Source: Alteromonas aquimaris
GTDB lineage: Bacteria > Pseudomonadota > Gammaproteobacteria > Enterobacterales > Alteromonadaceae
Assembly (NCBI RefSeq): GCF_026183695.1
Contig: NZ_JAPFRD010000009.1
Location: 186,001 to 250,000 of the forward strand
DNA: 64,000 nucleotides
Direction of reading: 5' to 3'
Below the pieces are notes generated by a model that was not told where the DNA came from, searched no databases, and was given only the letters and a program-made list of their open reading frames with translations. The translations under genes and the position numbers were made by a program. This document shows positions 34,642 to 43,009 of this stretch, one piece after another (the first letter of the stretch is position 1; each line of letters opens with the position of its first letter).

Positions 34642-35199
34642 TTACAAGGTCGCTCTTTTCAGCTCGTTAGGCATTTCAATATATTTGCGAATTTTTCTAC
34701 ATAAGCGCGCGGATGACGTATAGTAAACTGTCGCAAGTAACTTGTCCTCCCGCGGCCACACAGCTTCATTTAAAATATCTTTGTCTGCATGACTGAGACG
34801 ATTCTCTTTTAATAGGATAGCTACCGCCTTTTTATTTGGCTTAATTGTCGTAGCTTTTACCCCCTCGATAAGGTGCAAGGGAACACATATGTACTTACGC
34901 GCCTGAGGATCACATACCACGCCTATCTCTTCATCTAAATAAATGATAGCAGGCCAACCTTCGTCCAACCTGTTTTGAGCAAACATGACGATGGTAAAAA
35001 CAACGAGAATGGTTAACGTCATTAGTACAAATGAATCGCTTAAGTCTGGAGCTGCAGCCACGATTGCAGCAACCACGAAACAGAAAAGTAACCAACCGAT
35101 AAATACCCTTCTCAAAATGGCGGGACTGATGCCGGACAACACTTTCGCTTGCTTCAACTGTGTTTTATCGAACTCTCGGAGGTTTACTGCTGAATTCAT
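34642..35199 (-). CDS. Membrane protein of unknown function with two helices
   Basis: 185 residues. Two adjacent membrane helices (about 31-51 and 56-75) follow a charged N-terminus; the remaining 110 residues are soluble and contain EGWPAIIYLDEEIGVVCDP and a basic C-terminal helix (ARLCRKIRKYIEMPNELKR). The layout recalls small photosystem-assembly-like or PH-like membrane proteins, but I cannot assign a family. It is monocistronic, with 196 bases separating it from the pseudo-receiver gene. Confidence 0.65.
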   Translation of the reverse strand: MNSAVNLREFDKTQLKQAKVLSGISPAILRRVFIGWLLFCFVVAAIVAAAPDLSDSFVLMTLTILVVFTIVMFAQNRLDEGWPAIIYLDEEIGVVCDPQARKYICVPLHLIEGVKATTIKPNKKAVAILLKENRLSHADKDILNEAVWPREDKLLATVYYTSSARLCRKIRKYIEMPNELKRATL

Positions 35200-35961
35200 G
35201 ATTACGACGCTAATCCATTTTATGTAGCTTTAAAAAAAAGGTTAATAATTACATTATAGATGTAAACAGGATTTTCAAAATCCATTTTTTAATTATCTCT
35301 ACGAAATAAAATTTAAAAAGTTTATTTCGTTATATCTAGTAACCAACTCACTATCGAAAATATATATCGATATGCTTATCAAACGTGATACGCACTTCCA
35401 TTATATGACCAGTCAGAGCAGCCAACTTAGAAGCCTAATAATGCACCGCTCTGTCCGTTGGAACAAATAGAATTTTGTCCCTTTCTACCAATATTAAAAA
35501 ACACTACGGTTACGCATAAGCTTTCCCCACATTGCCGACAGATTAACTTCCCAATATTTACGTCGACAACGGAAAGACGCTTTAAAGTATATCGCAATTA
35601 GTACAGCCTTGGTTTTGCATCCGCTATCACTTAATCGCAGATCTAATTTTGATTGGGATATAATCCATCAAATGCCCTGTTTTTCTCGTTCGTGTTCGTC
35701 GTAACGTTAAAAAACTCCCTCAACTTTCTGTACGTTTACATGGACACTGCGTTTTTCCAAATCACCGATGACACGATTTCCCAAATTACGGGTAATTTTA
35801 TTATCAATCCGGTCTTGCCAAAACAACCAATTCGGTCTTAAAATCCGCCGCAATTCAGTTACCTGCCGTAAGGTTTCTGTTCCTACTCCCCCCAAGGCAC
35901 ATCTCTGAAGCACCCTTAATTGTTGTTTGCAGTCATATTTTTGAAGTGGAAAATAAGCAGT
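35200..35961. other. Gene-poor AT-rich stretch
   Basis: About 760 bases with no supported gene. The two overlapping frames near 35653-35841 (plus) and 35707-35967 (minus, TTG start) have no ribosome site and no recognisable domain. The minus one reads protein-like over about 40 residues (RRILRPNWLFWQDRID), so a decayed gene cannot be excluded. The first 450 bases are very AT-rich. Confidence 0.3.
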
Positions 35962-36564
35962 ATGCAAAGGCTACGCGATTTAGCGCTTGAGGTTTTAAAC
36001 GAGTACCACCTATTGTCTATCGAATTTGGTGGTTTTCAACAACAAACAGGTCTTAGTTGTATAAAGAATTGCGGCGCGTGCTGCAATAATCCGCAGGTTG
36101 AGGCCTCTATCCTGGAAATGCTTCCATTAGCGTTGCACCTGTTCGATACGGGCCAGGCTGAAAGTTTCCTGGAGCAAATAAGTGACTCAGCAGGCTTTTC
36201 CTGTCAATTGTTTCAACGACACTCGCTTGATGGTACAAAAGGCACTTGTACGGTATATGAATGGCGGCCAGGAATCTGCCGTATGTTTGGCGTGGCGGGT
36301 TACCGTACCAAAACACAGGCCCCTACTATCTCGGTGTGTGCACCGATAAAAACAGCACAGCCACATAGATATGCGAATGCGTTAATCGCCATTACCACCG
36401 CGCCCCCACCCATGTTAGCAAATGGTCGCCAGCGTATCGCTAAAATCGATTATGCATTAGGGGAAACGCTTTTGCCCATCAATCAGGCTTTAAGAGGAGC
36501 GTTGGAAAAAGTGTTGTTAATGGCTAGCTACAGCGATGTGGAGGATAATAATGTCGCTGCGTAA
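35962..36564 (+). CDS. YkgJ-family cysteine-cluster protein
   Basis: 200 residues from the ATG at 35962; the frame is open 14 codons further upstream from a TTG. The CxxxCxxCC cluster (CIKNCGACCNNPQVEASILE) near residues 33-41 and later Cys (GTCTVYEWRPGICRMFG, VCAP) define the YkgJ/UPF0153 family, which binds a metal, zinc or an Fe-S cluster, of unknown role. Its last 14 bases overlap a strongly initiated 22-codon frame, which suggests that an operon partner once followed. Confidence 0.8.
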   Translation: MQRLRDLALEVLNEYHLLSIEFGGFQQQTGLSCIKNCGACCNNPQVEASILEMLPLALHLFDTGQAESFLEQISDSAGFSCQLFQRHSLDGTKGTCTVYEWRPGICRMFGVAGYRTKTQAPTISVCAPIKTAQPHRYANALIAITTAPPPMLANGRQRIAKIDYALGETLLPINQALRGALEKVLLMASYSDVEDNNVAA

Positions 36565-36619
36565 AATTGAAGTGGATATTGGCGTTGATGTAAAAGAAGA
36601 TGAGATCAAACAGGTTTAG
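36551..36619 (+). pseudogene. Cut-off gene start (22 codons) at the island edge
   Basis: ATG at 36551 with a perfect GGAGG site 8 bases upstream, overlapping the YkgJ-family gene. The peptide MSLRKIEVDIGVDVKEDEIK ends two residues later at TAG. Such strong initiation for a 22-residue peptide suggests the 5' end of a longer gene truncated by insertion of the accessory segment that follows. A genuine small peptide is the alternative. Confidence 0.4.
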
Positions 36620-36643
36620 TAGATCACTAAAAATGTATGTAAA

Positions 36644-36661
36644 TAGGACATATATGTCCTA
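36644..36661. promoter_or_regulatory. Perfect 18-bp palindrome upstream of the bacteriocin-like gene
   Basis: TAGGACATATATGTCCTA reads identically on both strands. It lies about 180 bases before the precursor start and is a possible binding site for a dimeric regulator. No regulator gene is adjacent. Confidence 0.4.
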
Positions 36662-36755
36662 GTTAATTCTATTATGCAGGGACCAAAGAAAAAAGTGATT
36701 ATCGCTAGCTAGAAGTATCCATTGGTAGCTCAATTTTTTAAATCGTGCGCAAATT

Positions 36756-36771
36756 CTGTACTGCAGTACAA
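36756..36771. promoter_or_regulatory. LexA-box-like palindrome
   Basis: CTGTACTGCAGTACAA matches the gammaproteobacterial SOS pattern CTGT-N8-ACAG except for the last base; its inner 14 bases (36757-36770) are a perfect palindrome. It is 70 bases before the bacteriocin-like start. Many bacteriocin genes are LexA-controlled, so SOS control is a reasonable guess. Confidence 0.4.
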
Positions 36772-36841
36772 TTTTAATCCTGTCTGTCTCCTATAAATTG
36801 GTGATGTCGAATAGGTCGACGACTTTAAAAGGAATTGAAAA

Positions 36842-37132
36842 ATGGATTTATATCTCAACGATGATATTCAGCTAATGACCGCAAAAAGATATTGATGCAG
36901 TAAATGGTGGGATTCTGGCGAATATTGGTATGGGTATCGCAGGTGCAGCTATGGCAATGGGGGCATACGCCATGTCAGGAGGGTCAGGGGCTTAAGTGGT
37001 GCGGGATTTGCTGGGGTTGCAGCTGGCGGTTTCGTTGCAGGAGCCGGCGGATTTAACGCAGCGAGTGCCTCTGCTGGAGCTGCGGTAAATGGTGCTGTTT
37101 ATGCGTTTGTTAGTAGTACAGAAGATGAATAA
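36842..37132 (+). pseudogene. Bacteriocin (class II microcin-like) precursor with two frameshifts
   Basis: ATG at 36842 with an AAAAGGAA site. Frame 1 reads MDLYLNDDIQLMTAK and then stops at 36893. Dropping one A from the A5 run at 36884-36888 continues as DIDAVNGG, a double-glycine leader end, then ILANIGMGIAGAAMAMGAYA. Adding one G to the G4 run at 36987-36990 restores the first frame: LSGAGFAGVAAGGFVAG and on to SSTEDE. The two changes cancel, and the restored product has 96 residues: a 23-residue leader and a Gly/Ala-rich hydrophobic peptide. Both faults sit in homopolymers, so sequencing error or phase variation must be considered as well as true decay. Confidence 0.6.
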
Positions 37133-37142
37133 AGAATTATAA

Positions 37143-37158
37143 GGGGAGCACTCTCCCC
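37143..37158 (+). terminator. Small hairpin between bacteriocin-like gene and its partner
   Basis: GGGGAG-CACT-CTCCCC, a perfect 6-bp stem 10 bases after the precursor stop and before the AAGGAAG site of the next gene. There is no T run. It may tune expression of the second gene. Confidence 0.35.
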
Positions 37159-37175
37159 ATCAAAAGGAAGTATTA

Positions 37176-37376
37176 ATGAATACGAAAACTAAGAACGCAA
37201 TACTGATCATTGCATCGGTTTTGGTATCCGTAGCTTTCGTAAATGGTATTTTTTGGGCTTTTTCTGTTACCGAACAAGCCTTGATTACCACCTGGAGCGC
37301 CATACTATCCGCTTGCTTAGCAAATCAATGGACGTGGATAATGGCGAAAAAAGACATCAATGCCGAACGGTACTGA
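37176..37376 (+). CDS. Small two-helix membrane protein, putative bacteriocin immunity protein
   Basis: 66 residues, AAGGAAG ribosome site 5 bases before the ATG. Two hydrophobic helices (about 8-31 and 35-53; IIASVLVSVAFVNGIFWAF, then TTWSAILSACLANQWTW) and a charged tail (KKDINAERY). Size, topology and position directly after the double-glycine precursor match immunity proteins of membrane-acting bacteriocins. No sequence family is recognised, so the role is inferred from context. Confidence 0.5.
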   Translation: MNTKTKNAILIIASVLVSVAFVNGIFWAFSVTEQALITTWSAILSACLANQWTWIMAKKDINAERY

Positions 37377-37459
37377 ACATATTGATTGCTCAAATCGTAG
37401 TCCTTTACGATGTGGGGTGAAGGGGCCGCTATGCACTGTAGAGCGGTCCTCAAAAAACG

Positions 37460-37796
37460 TCATCTCCGCGCATGCGGAGATCTGTTTCGTCCAATTGTAC
37501 TGAGTAGCTCTTTTTTGAAGTTACGATAACAGTTTTGGAGGTTCCCATTTCCATGGGAATGACGACTCTTCGAAAATGCATCTTTAACGACGGCAATTTG
37601 TCTATGGGTTCTACCTTCTTCTGACGGTGCACCGCCACCAATTATCACGCCTTGCTCTTCCAGAGCTTGCTGGATGGCTTGTTGAGGTGATGCATCATTG
37701 GCGATGGCCTCTTAATTTTCTTTCAAAGGCATTATTTGTTGATTGAGTCGCTCCAGCCCTTACGATGCTGTTACCAATCGCATTGCCAAAGGCATC
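37460..37796 (-). pseudogene. Decayed toxin cassette 5
   Basis: The frame opens with the shared motif DAFGNAIGNS (37767-37796), then IVRAGATQSTNNAF, and breaks by frameshift near 37715. The reading continues in another frame (EAIANDASPQQAIQQALEEQ, later GGGAPSEEGRTHRQIAVVKD) to 37460. There is no start codon and no immunity gene after it. It is the distal, degraded member of the array. An 8-bp perfect hairpin (ATCTCCGC-GCAT-GCGGAGAT, 37462-37481) closes the remnant. Confidence 0.55.
37767..37796 (-). repeat. Cassette junction motif, copy 5
   Basis: Thirty bases encoding DAFGNAIGNS on the minus strand, 8 bases after the stop of the preceding putative immunity gene. Confidence 0.7.
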
Positions 37797-37804
37797 GGCC
37801 GTAA

Positions 37805-38500
37805 CTACTTGGTTGTGCAATCCTTCTTCAAACGAGCATAAAAAATCAAGTCATATGTTGCATTCAGTAACATTCTAATAGCCAAAAACAACATGTAAGT
37901 CATTAATGTGCCGATAATATATGCACCTAAAATCGTATGTATAAATGGAATGCATAGTACAGATGCTAACCCTACTAACTGTGCAGACTTTCTATTGTCA
38001 TAAAGCCGACTAAACATACTATTAACTAGTAAATTTTGGACTGTTAAAGGTCGATATTGAACTTTAAAACTGATATCTCCGTTTGATTTAAACCTTCCAT
38101 CGGCGATGGCTGAATTCAAACCTACCTTATTATCCAGCAACCTAATTGTTAGTGAAGTTACAAAGCTAGCTGTAGCAACAACCGCTACGAGCAAAAACAA
38201 CAATCTGGAAGAAGCTGCTTCGTAAAATGCATGATATACGTAAAGGAAACTTGCTAAAGTTATTGCAAAATAGGCCAACCACCTAACAACTAGGTAGCCA
38301 TAGCTTTCTTTTGTAGTAGTGAATCTAAAAGATACAAAACACATCACTCCTATGAACATCGCTGCTCCTGAAAAAATCAACTGCAAATGGACTTGCTTAG
38401 GTTCAAAAACTCTACTCACAAGCCCGAGGCATAAGATCATGTAAACGAGGCTAAGCCCGAACACATGATCAATTGAATCTTTATAGCTAACCTCCATCAT
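37805..38500 (-). CDS. Multi-helix membrane protein, putative immunity protein 4
   Basis: 231 residues, about six membrane helices (near 13-30, 40-58, 70-90, 98-117, 176-196, 198-215). The start overlaps the end of toxin cassette 4 by four bases (ATGA), the usual toxin-immunity arrangement. No family recognised. A polytopic immunity protein implies that the cognate toxin acts at the inner membrane. Followed 8 bases later by the next junction motif. Confidence 0.6.
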   Translation of the reverse strand: MMEVSYKDSIDHVFGLSLVYMILCLGLVSRVFEPKQVHLQLIFSGAAMFIGVMCFVSFRFTTTKESYGYLVVRWLAYFAITLASFLYVYHAFYEAASSRLLFLLVAVVATASFVTSLTIRLLDNKVGLNSAIADGRFKSNGDISFKVQYRPLTVQNLLVNSMFSRLYDNRKSAQLVGLASVLCIPFIHTILGAYIIGTLMTYMLFLAIRMLLNATYDLIFYARLKKDCTTK

Positions 38501-39762
38501 TTTGGTCGGTAATCCTTAATCTGATATTCGATAGCCTCAGATGTGCCAATAGCTGTGATAAACCCTACAGCAAAGCCTCCAATTGTCCCAAGTCCGGGGA
38601 ATACACTTCCAGCTGCGGCACCTACCAGCCCTCCAGTTATAGCTGAGGTTACACCTTTACCAAAATCCAAGCCCAGATTTGTAGCGAATTTTGAATCGAA
38701 ACCAAGAAAACTTGACTGACCATCAACGGCAAGTATTGGATCACCATTAATCGACGCATTGATAGTGGTACTGATAGGTGAAACAACAGCTCCAATAGCA
38801 CCGCTACGTTTCGCGGCATCCAATAGAAGGCCGCCAGTTGCTGCTAATCTTAATCTCTCCGATGCGCTGTTCTGTACAATACTGGAAGTTATCACAGGGC
38901 CGCCAACTTGATTCCCTCTTGCAATTACGGCTAGGGCATTTCCGGAAGGCGACTGCAAAGTATATGTTCCAAGACTACTTGTTGTTCCGGTACCAATTGC
39001 ACCAGCACCACCTATTAACAGGTCATCAACAGAACTTGCAGCTATTCCGGGTAAAGCTCCTATTCCAAAGTTGCGAGCGTTGAAACTATCTTGACGGGAT
39101 AGTTCAATATAATCGTTATACGCTGATCTCGCAGACTGCCCAAAATCACCAATATCTGTGCTTAAACTTTGCCCGCTAGCAATGCCATCTGCCCAGATAC
39201 TTCTCTCGTATCCTGCTTGAGCATAAACACTACCAGCAATCTCACTAGAACTTAATCCAGATACCTGTCTATTGTTTACACCTGCAGGATAGCTCGCTTC
39301 ACCTCTTGCGAGACCAGCATCAAATGATTGCTGGATGGGTTCAGCGGCTGCCTGTCTAGCTTGTAAACTCTGGCTCGCCAGAATATTCCCATGGTATCTG
39401 TAAGCTACGCTCTGAGAAACGAAATCAGAAGCTCTTTGCGCAGAAGCATCCTGATTAGCTGCAATCACTTCATCAAACTCTGCATTCTGCTGCGCTTGCT
39501 GAGCTTCAGTGATAGCCGCAAGGTTATCAGCGCCTTGCTGCTCGACTTCACCTAGAATTCGAGCATTCGTTTCGTTAATACTGGAATTAACAGAACTACC
39601 TACATTGTCACTGATAGATTGACCGATTGAAGCAAATGGATCTGAGGTGTTAACTCCCCCCGTCGTACCATTAGGTTTGCGACCTTTGTCTCCTCCACCA
39701 ACTTGTGGCTTCGACTGAGAAGCTCTTACTATGGAGTTCCCAATCGCATTGCCAAACGCATC
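38497..39762 (-). CDS. Orphan polymorphic-toxin C-terminal cassette 4
   Basis: The frame runs from the DAFGNAIGNS motif at 39733-39762 through IVRASQSKPQVGGGDKGRKP to TAA before 38497. The first possible start is a GTG at 39468 with no good ribosome site, so this looks like a silent toxin tip. The first 130 residues are Ser/Asn/Gln-rich; the last 70 are Gly/Ala-rich and hydrophobic (ITGGLVGAAAGSVFPGLGT, GFAVGFITAIGTSEAI), ending KDYRPK. That tail suggests membrane insertion. Its immunity gene overlaps the stop. Distinct from the other cassettes beyond the motif. Confidence 0.6.
   Translation of the reverse strand, partial: DAFGNAIGNSIVRASQSKPQVGGGDKGRKPNGTTGGVNTSDPFASIGQSISDNVGSSVNSSINETNARILGEVEQQGADNLAAITEAQQAQQNAEFDEVIAANQDASAQRASDFVSQSVAYRYHGNILASQSLQARQAAAEPIQQSFDAGLARGEASYPAGVNNRQVSGLSSSEIAGSVYAQAGYERSIWADGIASGQSLSTDIGDFGQSARSAYNDYIELSRQDSFNARNFGIGALPGIAASSVDDLLIGGAGAIGTGTTSSLGTYTLQSPSGNALAVIARGNQVGGPVITSSIVQNSASERLRLAATGGLLLDAAKRSGAIGAVVSPISTTINASINGDPILAVDGQSSFLGFDSKFATNLGLDFGKGVTSAITGGLVGAAAGSVFPGLGTIGGFAVGFITAIGTSEAIEYQIKDYRPK
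39733..39762 (-). repeat. Cassette junction motif, copy 4
   Basis: Thirty bases encoding DAFGNAIGNS; 18 bases after the stop of putative immunity gene 3 and in frame with toxin cassette 4. Confidence 0.75.
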
Positions 39763-39780
39763 GGTCGATTTATTCTTAAA

Positions 39781-40311
39781 TCATCTTTCGTACTCGTTCT
39801 GCCAACCTGCCTCAAGACCCGAAATGCCTTTACTTTTCAATGTCGAGAATATTTTATTAAAATCACTGAGGCTCTCATATATGTATTCTTCTTGCCCAAA
39901 TTTTGTTTTTACTAGTAAAGCAGAGCCAAAAAGGTTTAATTTTTTTGGCTTTAGTTCTCGATTTATCTTTTCATTGTAAAATATATGGATTGAGCATATA
40001 TCTGAAAACCAGAAAAAATCTGATTTTTTCGTTTTAACATTTACAAACTCCAAACCATTTTCAAATAAATTTATATCTTTGTAGTCTTTAAATGCTTTAA
40101 ACAACAAGTTATGTAAAGAGGTTCCGATCAAAAGAAACATGATTAAAAATATGGCTATTTTTGTAACCACACTAAAATCATCGTTCCAACTGTAAATTAT
40201 GACCAAACCAAAAAGAACTGTTGGAATTAAGGCCAATATAAAAGTCCTAAGTCTGGCTAAAGGCCCAGCTCTATGTCTTGAAATTAGTTTTCCCTTATTT
40301 CGTATATCCAT
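39781..40311 (-). CDS. Membrane protein, putative immunity protein 3
   Basis: 176 residues, two membrane helices (about 23-41 and 48-67) and a C-terminal soluble domain of about 100 residues (FENGLEFVNVKTKKSDFFWF). The hairpin-plus-PH-like-domain layout resembles bacterial YcxB/PH-domain-like membrane proteins, but this is a guess. The start is 3 bases after the toxin 3 stop. Notably AT-rich compared with the core genes, consistent with transfer. Confidence 0.6.
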   Translation of the reverse strand: MDIRNKGKLISRHRAGPLARLRTFILALIPTVLFGLVIIYSWNDDFSVVTKIAIFLIMFLLIGTSLHNLLFKAFKDYKDINLFENGLEFVNVKTKKSDFFWFSDICSIHIFYNEKINRELKPKKLNLFGSALLVKTKFGQEEYIYESLSDFNKIFSTLKSKGISGLEAGWQNEYER

Positions 40312-40314
40312 AAA

Positions 40315-41985
40315 TTACAGTTTACCCGGTTCAAACAATCTAAACTCTGGATTTAAAGCTTGATTTCTATCAATTACAGACGAGGTTGAGTCAAGAATGT
40401 TAGCTGTACCGTTAAAGAAAAATCCTCCAACATTACCTGAAACTATTGTTTTACCCAACGATACTCCCTTCGGAATTAAGTTTCTTGTAAACTCTCTGCC
40501 AGAATTTCCGATGATGTTGCTCAAACTATCAGCAGCATCATCTAAATTAAAACTGGTTGTGAATTTATCAAAATAGTTATCTACGTGACTTTGGTTCAAG
40601 CTGCCAAATCGAGTTTTACTTATAGCATTACCAAGCAATTCACCTGAGGCAAAACCAAGGCCAGAAGTCGCCGCAACACCAGCTAGCCTTCCAAGATTAA
40701 TCTCGCCTGCTGTAGCCAACTGGTAGCCAGTATCGACCAAGGTATTCCCTATTACATTACCAGCTAATTGCTGACCGTAAGGATTCCTAATAAATGATCC
40801 AGCAATTACTGTACTTCCGGGTACAGCAGCTGTTCCAACTACTCCCCCTAGAGTAAAGTTTAACGCGGCGTTCCTTATTATCGAATGTGTATCAAGATCG
40901 GAATTATATGAATCAAATACACCGTTTATACCAGCGCTTACGGAACCATTTAATGCATAGGTACCACCAAATCCTAATGGCATAACGGATCGACCTACAA
41001 GGCCGGTAATTGTAGCCCCTATGCCAGCAGCCGAAAGAGTAAATGGTAATGCAGCAGCAGCTGTAACCACCACTCCAGTTCTTACTACTTCGGCAAACGC
41101 ATCTTTTTGATTCAATGCCCAAGCAGCTCGCATGGCATCATCATTCAAATCAACCCTAACCCCAGAAACTCCAATCGCATCAAACTCTGCAGCTGCCGCA
41201 GCATTTCCAACACTATATCGCTGATTTCGATAAGCACTCATCTCAGCATTGTGCTGCCTCGCTTCATCACCTTGCTTATAGACGTTATTTAAATACCCTA
41301 CTGTATCATTGTACGCGCCAACTGATGAGTCATAGAAATTTTGTAATACAGCCCCGCTTCTATAGGCAGCAGCAGCCTCTTCTGCTGCATAAAAACTTCC
41401 GCTTCCTTCATTTGCTAAAAGAATAGTGACTGTATCAGAAAGGTTTGTGGCTTTTTGCTCTGCGATATCACTGACTTGTTTATCAGTCGCCGCATTGAAT
41501 TCACTACCAAACTTCTTAGCCAATTTCGCATCAAGCTTTGATGTGTCAACTGAACCTTTGAACCTCGGCTCTGGCCGCTGCATCATACTACTTGCGATAC
41601 TGTTCCCAATTGCATTGCCAAAGGCATCCACCAACACATTCTGATTATTCCAGCTTCCTTCATTATTGACAATCTTCTTCGTCGCATAGCCTGCGGCTGT
41701 ACCCAGTATTGAATTGCCTACATCCATAATGAAATTACCCGAACCTGACTCACCTACAATAGGCGAACCCAAGGCGGAACCCACTGCACTGGCTGCAACG
41801 TTAGTCCAGCTAAAGCCAGATGGTTCATCTAATAGTTTGTTGGTTGCTGAAGATGCCAATACGTTTCCAACGCCAGCAATTGCCCGCCCTGTAGCATTCA
41901 GCGTCGCAGCGGACCCTTTGCCCACCGTCAAGGTGCTGTTCAGTTCCGCGCCGTTGGCTGCTTTCCCCATCTTGGACACACACAA
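40315..41985 (-). CDS. Polymorphic-toxin C-terminal region 3 (long copy)
   Basis: 556 residues from a GTG at 41985 with a poor ribosome site. Residues about 27-130 are the conserved module ATLNATGRAIAGVGNVLASS, FSWTNVAASAVGSALG, NSILGTAAGYATKKIV ending in DAFGNAIGNS; beyond it the sequence is unique to this cassette. The variable part has several Gly/Ala-rich hydrophobic segments (TAAAALPFTLSAAGIGATIT near 300) and ends FRLFEPGKL. This looks like the C-terminal end of a much larger secreted toxin whose delivery part is absent here. Activity unknown; a membrane target is suggested by the immunity protein. Confidence 0.6.
   Translation of the reverse strand: MCVSKMGKAANGAELNSTLTVGKGSAATLNATGRAIAGVGNVLASSATNKLLDEPSGFSWTNVAASAVGSALGSPIVGESGSGNFIMDVGNSILGTAAGYATKKIVNNEGSWNNQNVLVDAFGNAIGNSIASSMMQRPEPRFKGSVDTSKLDAKLAKKFGSEFNAATDKQVSDIAEQKATNLSDTVTILLANEGSGSFYAAEEAAAAYRSGAVLQNFYDSSVGAYNDTVGYLNNVYKQGDEARQHNAEMSAYRNQRYSVGNAAAAAEFDAIGVSGVRVDLNDDAMRAAWALNQKDAFAEVVRTGVVVTAAAALPFTLSAAGIGATITGLVGRSVMPLGFGGTYALNGSVSAGINGVFDSYNSDLDTHSIIRNAALNFTLGGVVGTAAVPGSTVIAGSFIRNPYGQQLAGNVIGNTLVDTGYQLATAGEINLGRLAGVAATSGLGFASGELLGNAISKTRFGSLNQSHVDNYFDKFTTSFNLDDAADSLSNIIGNSGREFTRNLIPKGVSLGKTIVSGNVGGFFFNGTANILDSTSSVIDRNQALNPEFRLFEPGKL
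41601..41912 (-). repeat. 312-bp direct repeat, copy A
   Basis: Matches 46540-46851 with no gaps and only about a dozen substitutions by eye. It covers the conserved module up to and including the junction motif (41599-41628). Same orientation as copy B, 4939 bases apart. Confidence 0.9.
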
Positions 41986-42061
41986 ACCAACCCAGCGTAC
42001 AGTATTTTTTTACTGCCAATAATCCAGAATTAGTTTTCTATTGCTTGAGAATTTATGCCTG

Positions 42062-43009
42062 ATGCCTCGACCCAGAAGTTCGTTAATTTCACTTAATGAA
42101 ACACCTTACTACCATTGCGTATCGCGCTGTGTGCGGCGTGCCTTTTTATGTGGCAAAGATAAGTTCAGCGGTCAATGTTATGAGCATCGCCGTCAATGGG
42201 TGGAAGACCGCTTACTGCATCTGGCTTCAGTATTTGCCATAGATATATGCGCTTTTGCCGTTATGAGCAATCACACCCATATCGTACTGCATGTTGACGA
42301 GGCTCAGGCATTATCCTGGTCTACATTCGACGTAATCGTGCGCTGGCATAAACTCCATCAGGGCACGGTACTAACGCGTCGTTACGTCGATAGTAATGAG
42401 CGTGACTTACTATCTCCTGTTGAGCTTGCTGCCATTGAGGAGTCTGCCTCAATTTATCGGCAGCGCTTGTACGATATCAGTTGGTTTATGCGCTTACTAA
42501 ATGAATTTATCGCCCGACAAGCCAACAAGGAAGATAAATGCACCGGCCGCTTTTGGGAAGGACGGTTTAAGTCGCAGGCATTGCTTGACGAAACCTCTTT
42601 AGCAGCCTGCATGGCGTATGTGGATTTAAACCCCATTCGTGCATGCATGGCAAAAACACCTGAGCAATCTCACCACACCAGTATTCAAGCGCGCATTCAT
42701 GCAGCTAAAAAACATACCCAACCAAACGCCCTGCTCCCCTTCTCTGGCAACCCTCGCCAGAATATGCCAAAAGGTTTACCCTTTCGCTTGGAGGAATACC
42801 TTCAACTGGTGGAACAAACGGGCCGCTATTTTCACCCTGAAAAGCGTGGGCGCATCACTAGCGAAGTAGATATTTTGCAACGAGCGCGCATCGCTCAAGT
42901 AGATTGGAATTGGTTGGTTGCAGGAATTGAAACCAACTTCACAACTTCTATCAGTATGGAATTAGTAAAACAAAAATTAGAGAAGCAAAATTTGGCCAAC
43001 ACGAGTTAA
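42062..43009 (+). CDS. HUH-type (REP-associated, Y1/IS200-like) transposase
   Basis: 315 residues from the ATG at 42062. The N-terminal half is a Y1 transposase domain: PRSSLISLNETPYYHCVSRC and the HUH pair in MSNHTHIVLH near 84-93. The conserved block CTGRFWEGRFKSQALLDE follows near 167-184, then YVDLNPIRA. The helix that usually carries the catalytic Tyr reads LNEFIARQANKED, with Phe where many RAYTs have Tyr, so activity is unsure. It lies on the strand opposite to the toxin array, between two cassette blocks. No terminal hairpins or REP repeats are seen nearby, so it is more likely a domesticated or stranded gene than an intact element. Confidence 0.8.
   Translation: MPRPRSSLISLNETPYYHCVSRCVRRAFLCGKDKFSGQCYEHRRQWVEDRLLHLASVFAIDICAFAVMSNHTHIVLHVDEAQALSWSTFDVIVRWHKLHQGTVLTRRYVDSNERDLLSPVELAAIEESASIYRQRLYDISWFMRLLNEFIARQANKEDKCTGRFWEGRFKSQALLDETSLAACMAYVDLNPIRACMAKTPEQSHHTSIQARIHAAKKHTQPNALLPFSGNPRQNMPKGLPFRLEEYLQLVEQTGRYFHPEKRGRITSEVDILQRARIAQVDWNWLVAGIETNFTTSISMELVKQKLEKQNLANTS

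Noticed and set aside
35653-35967. Overlapping frames on both strands in the 35.2-35.9 kb gap
   Set aside because: Start codons without ribosome sites and no domain; at best the debris of an old gene.
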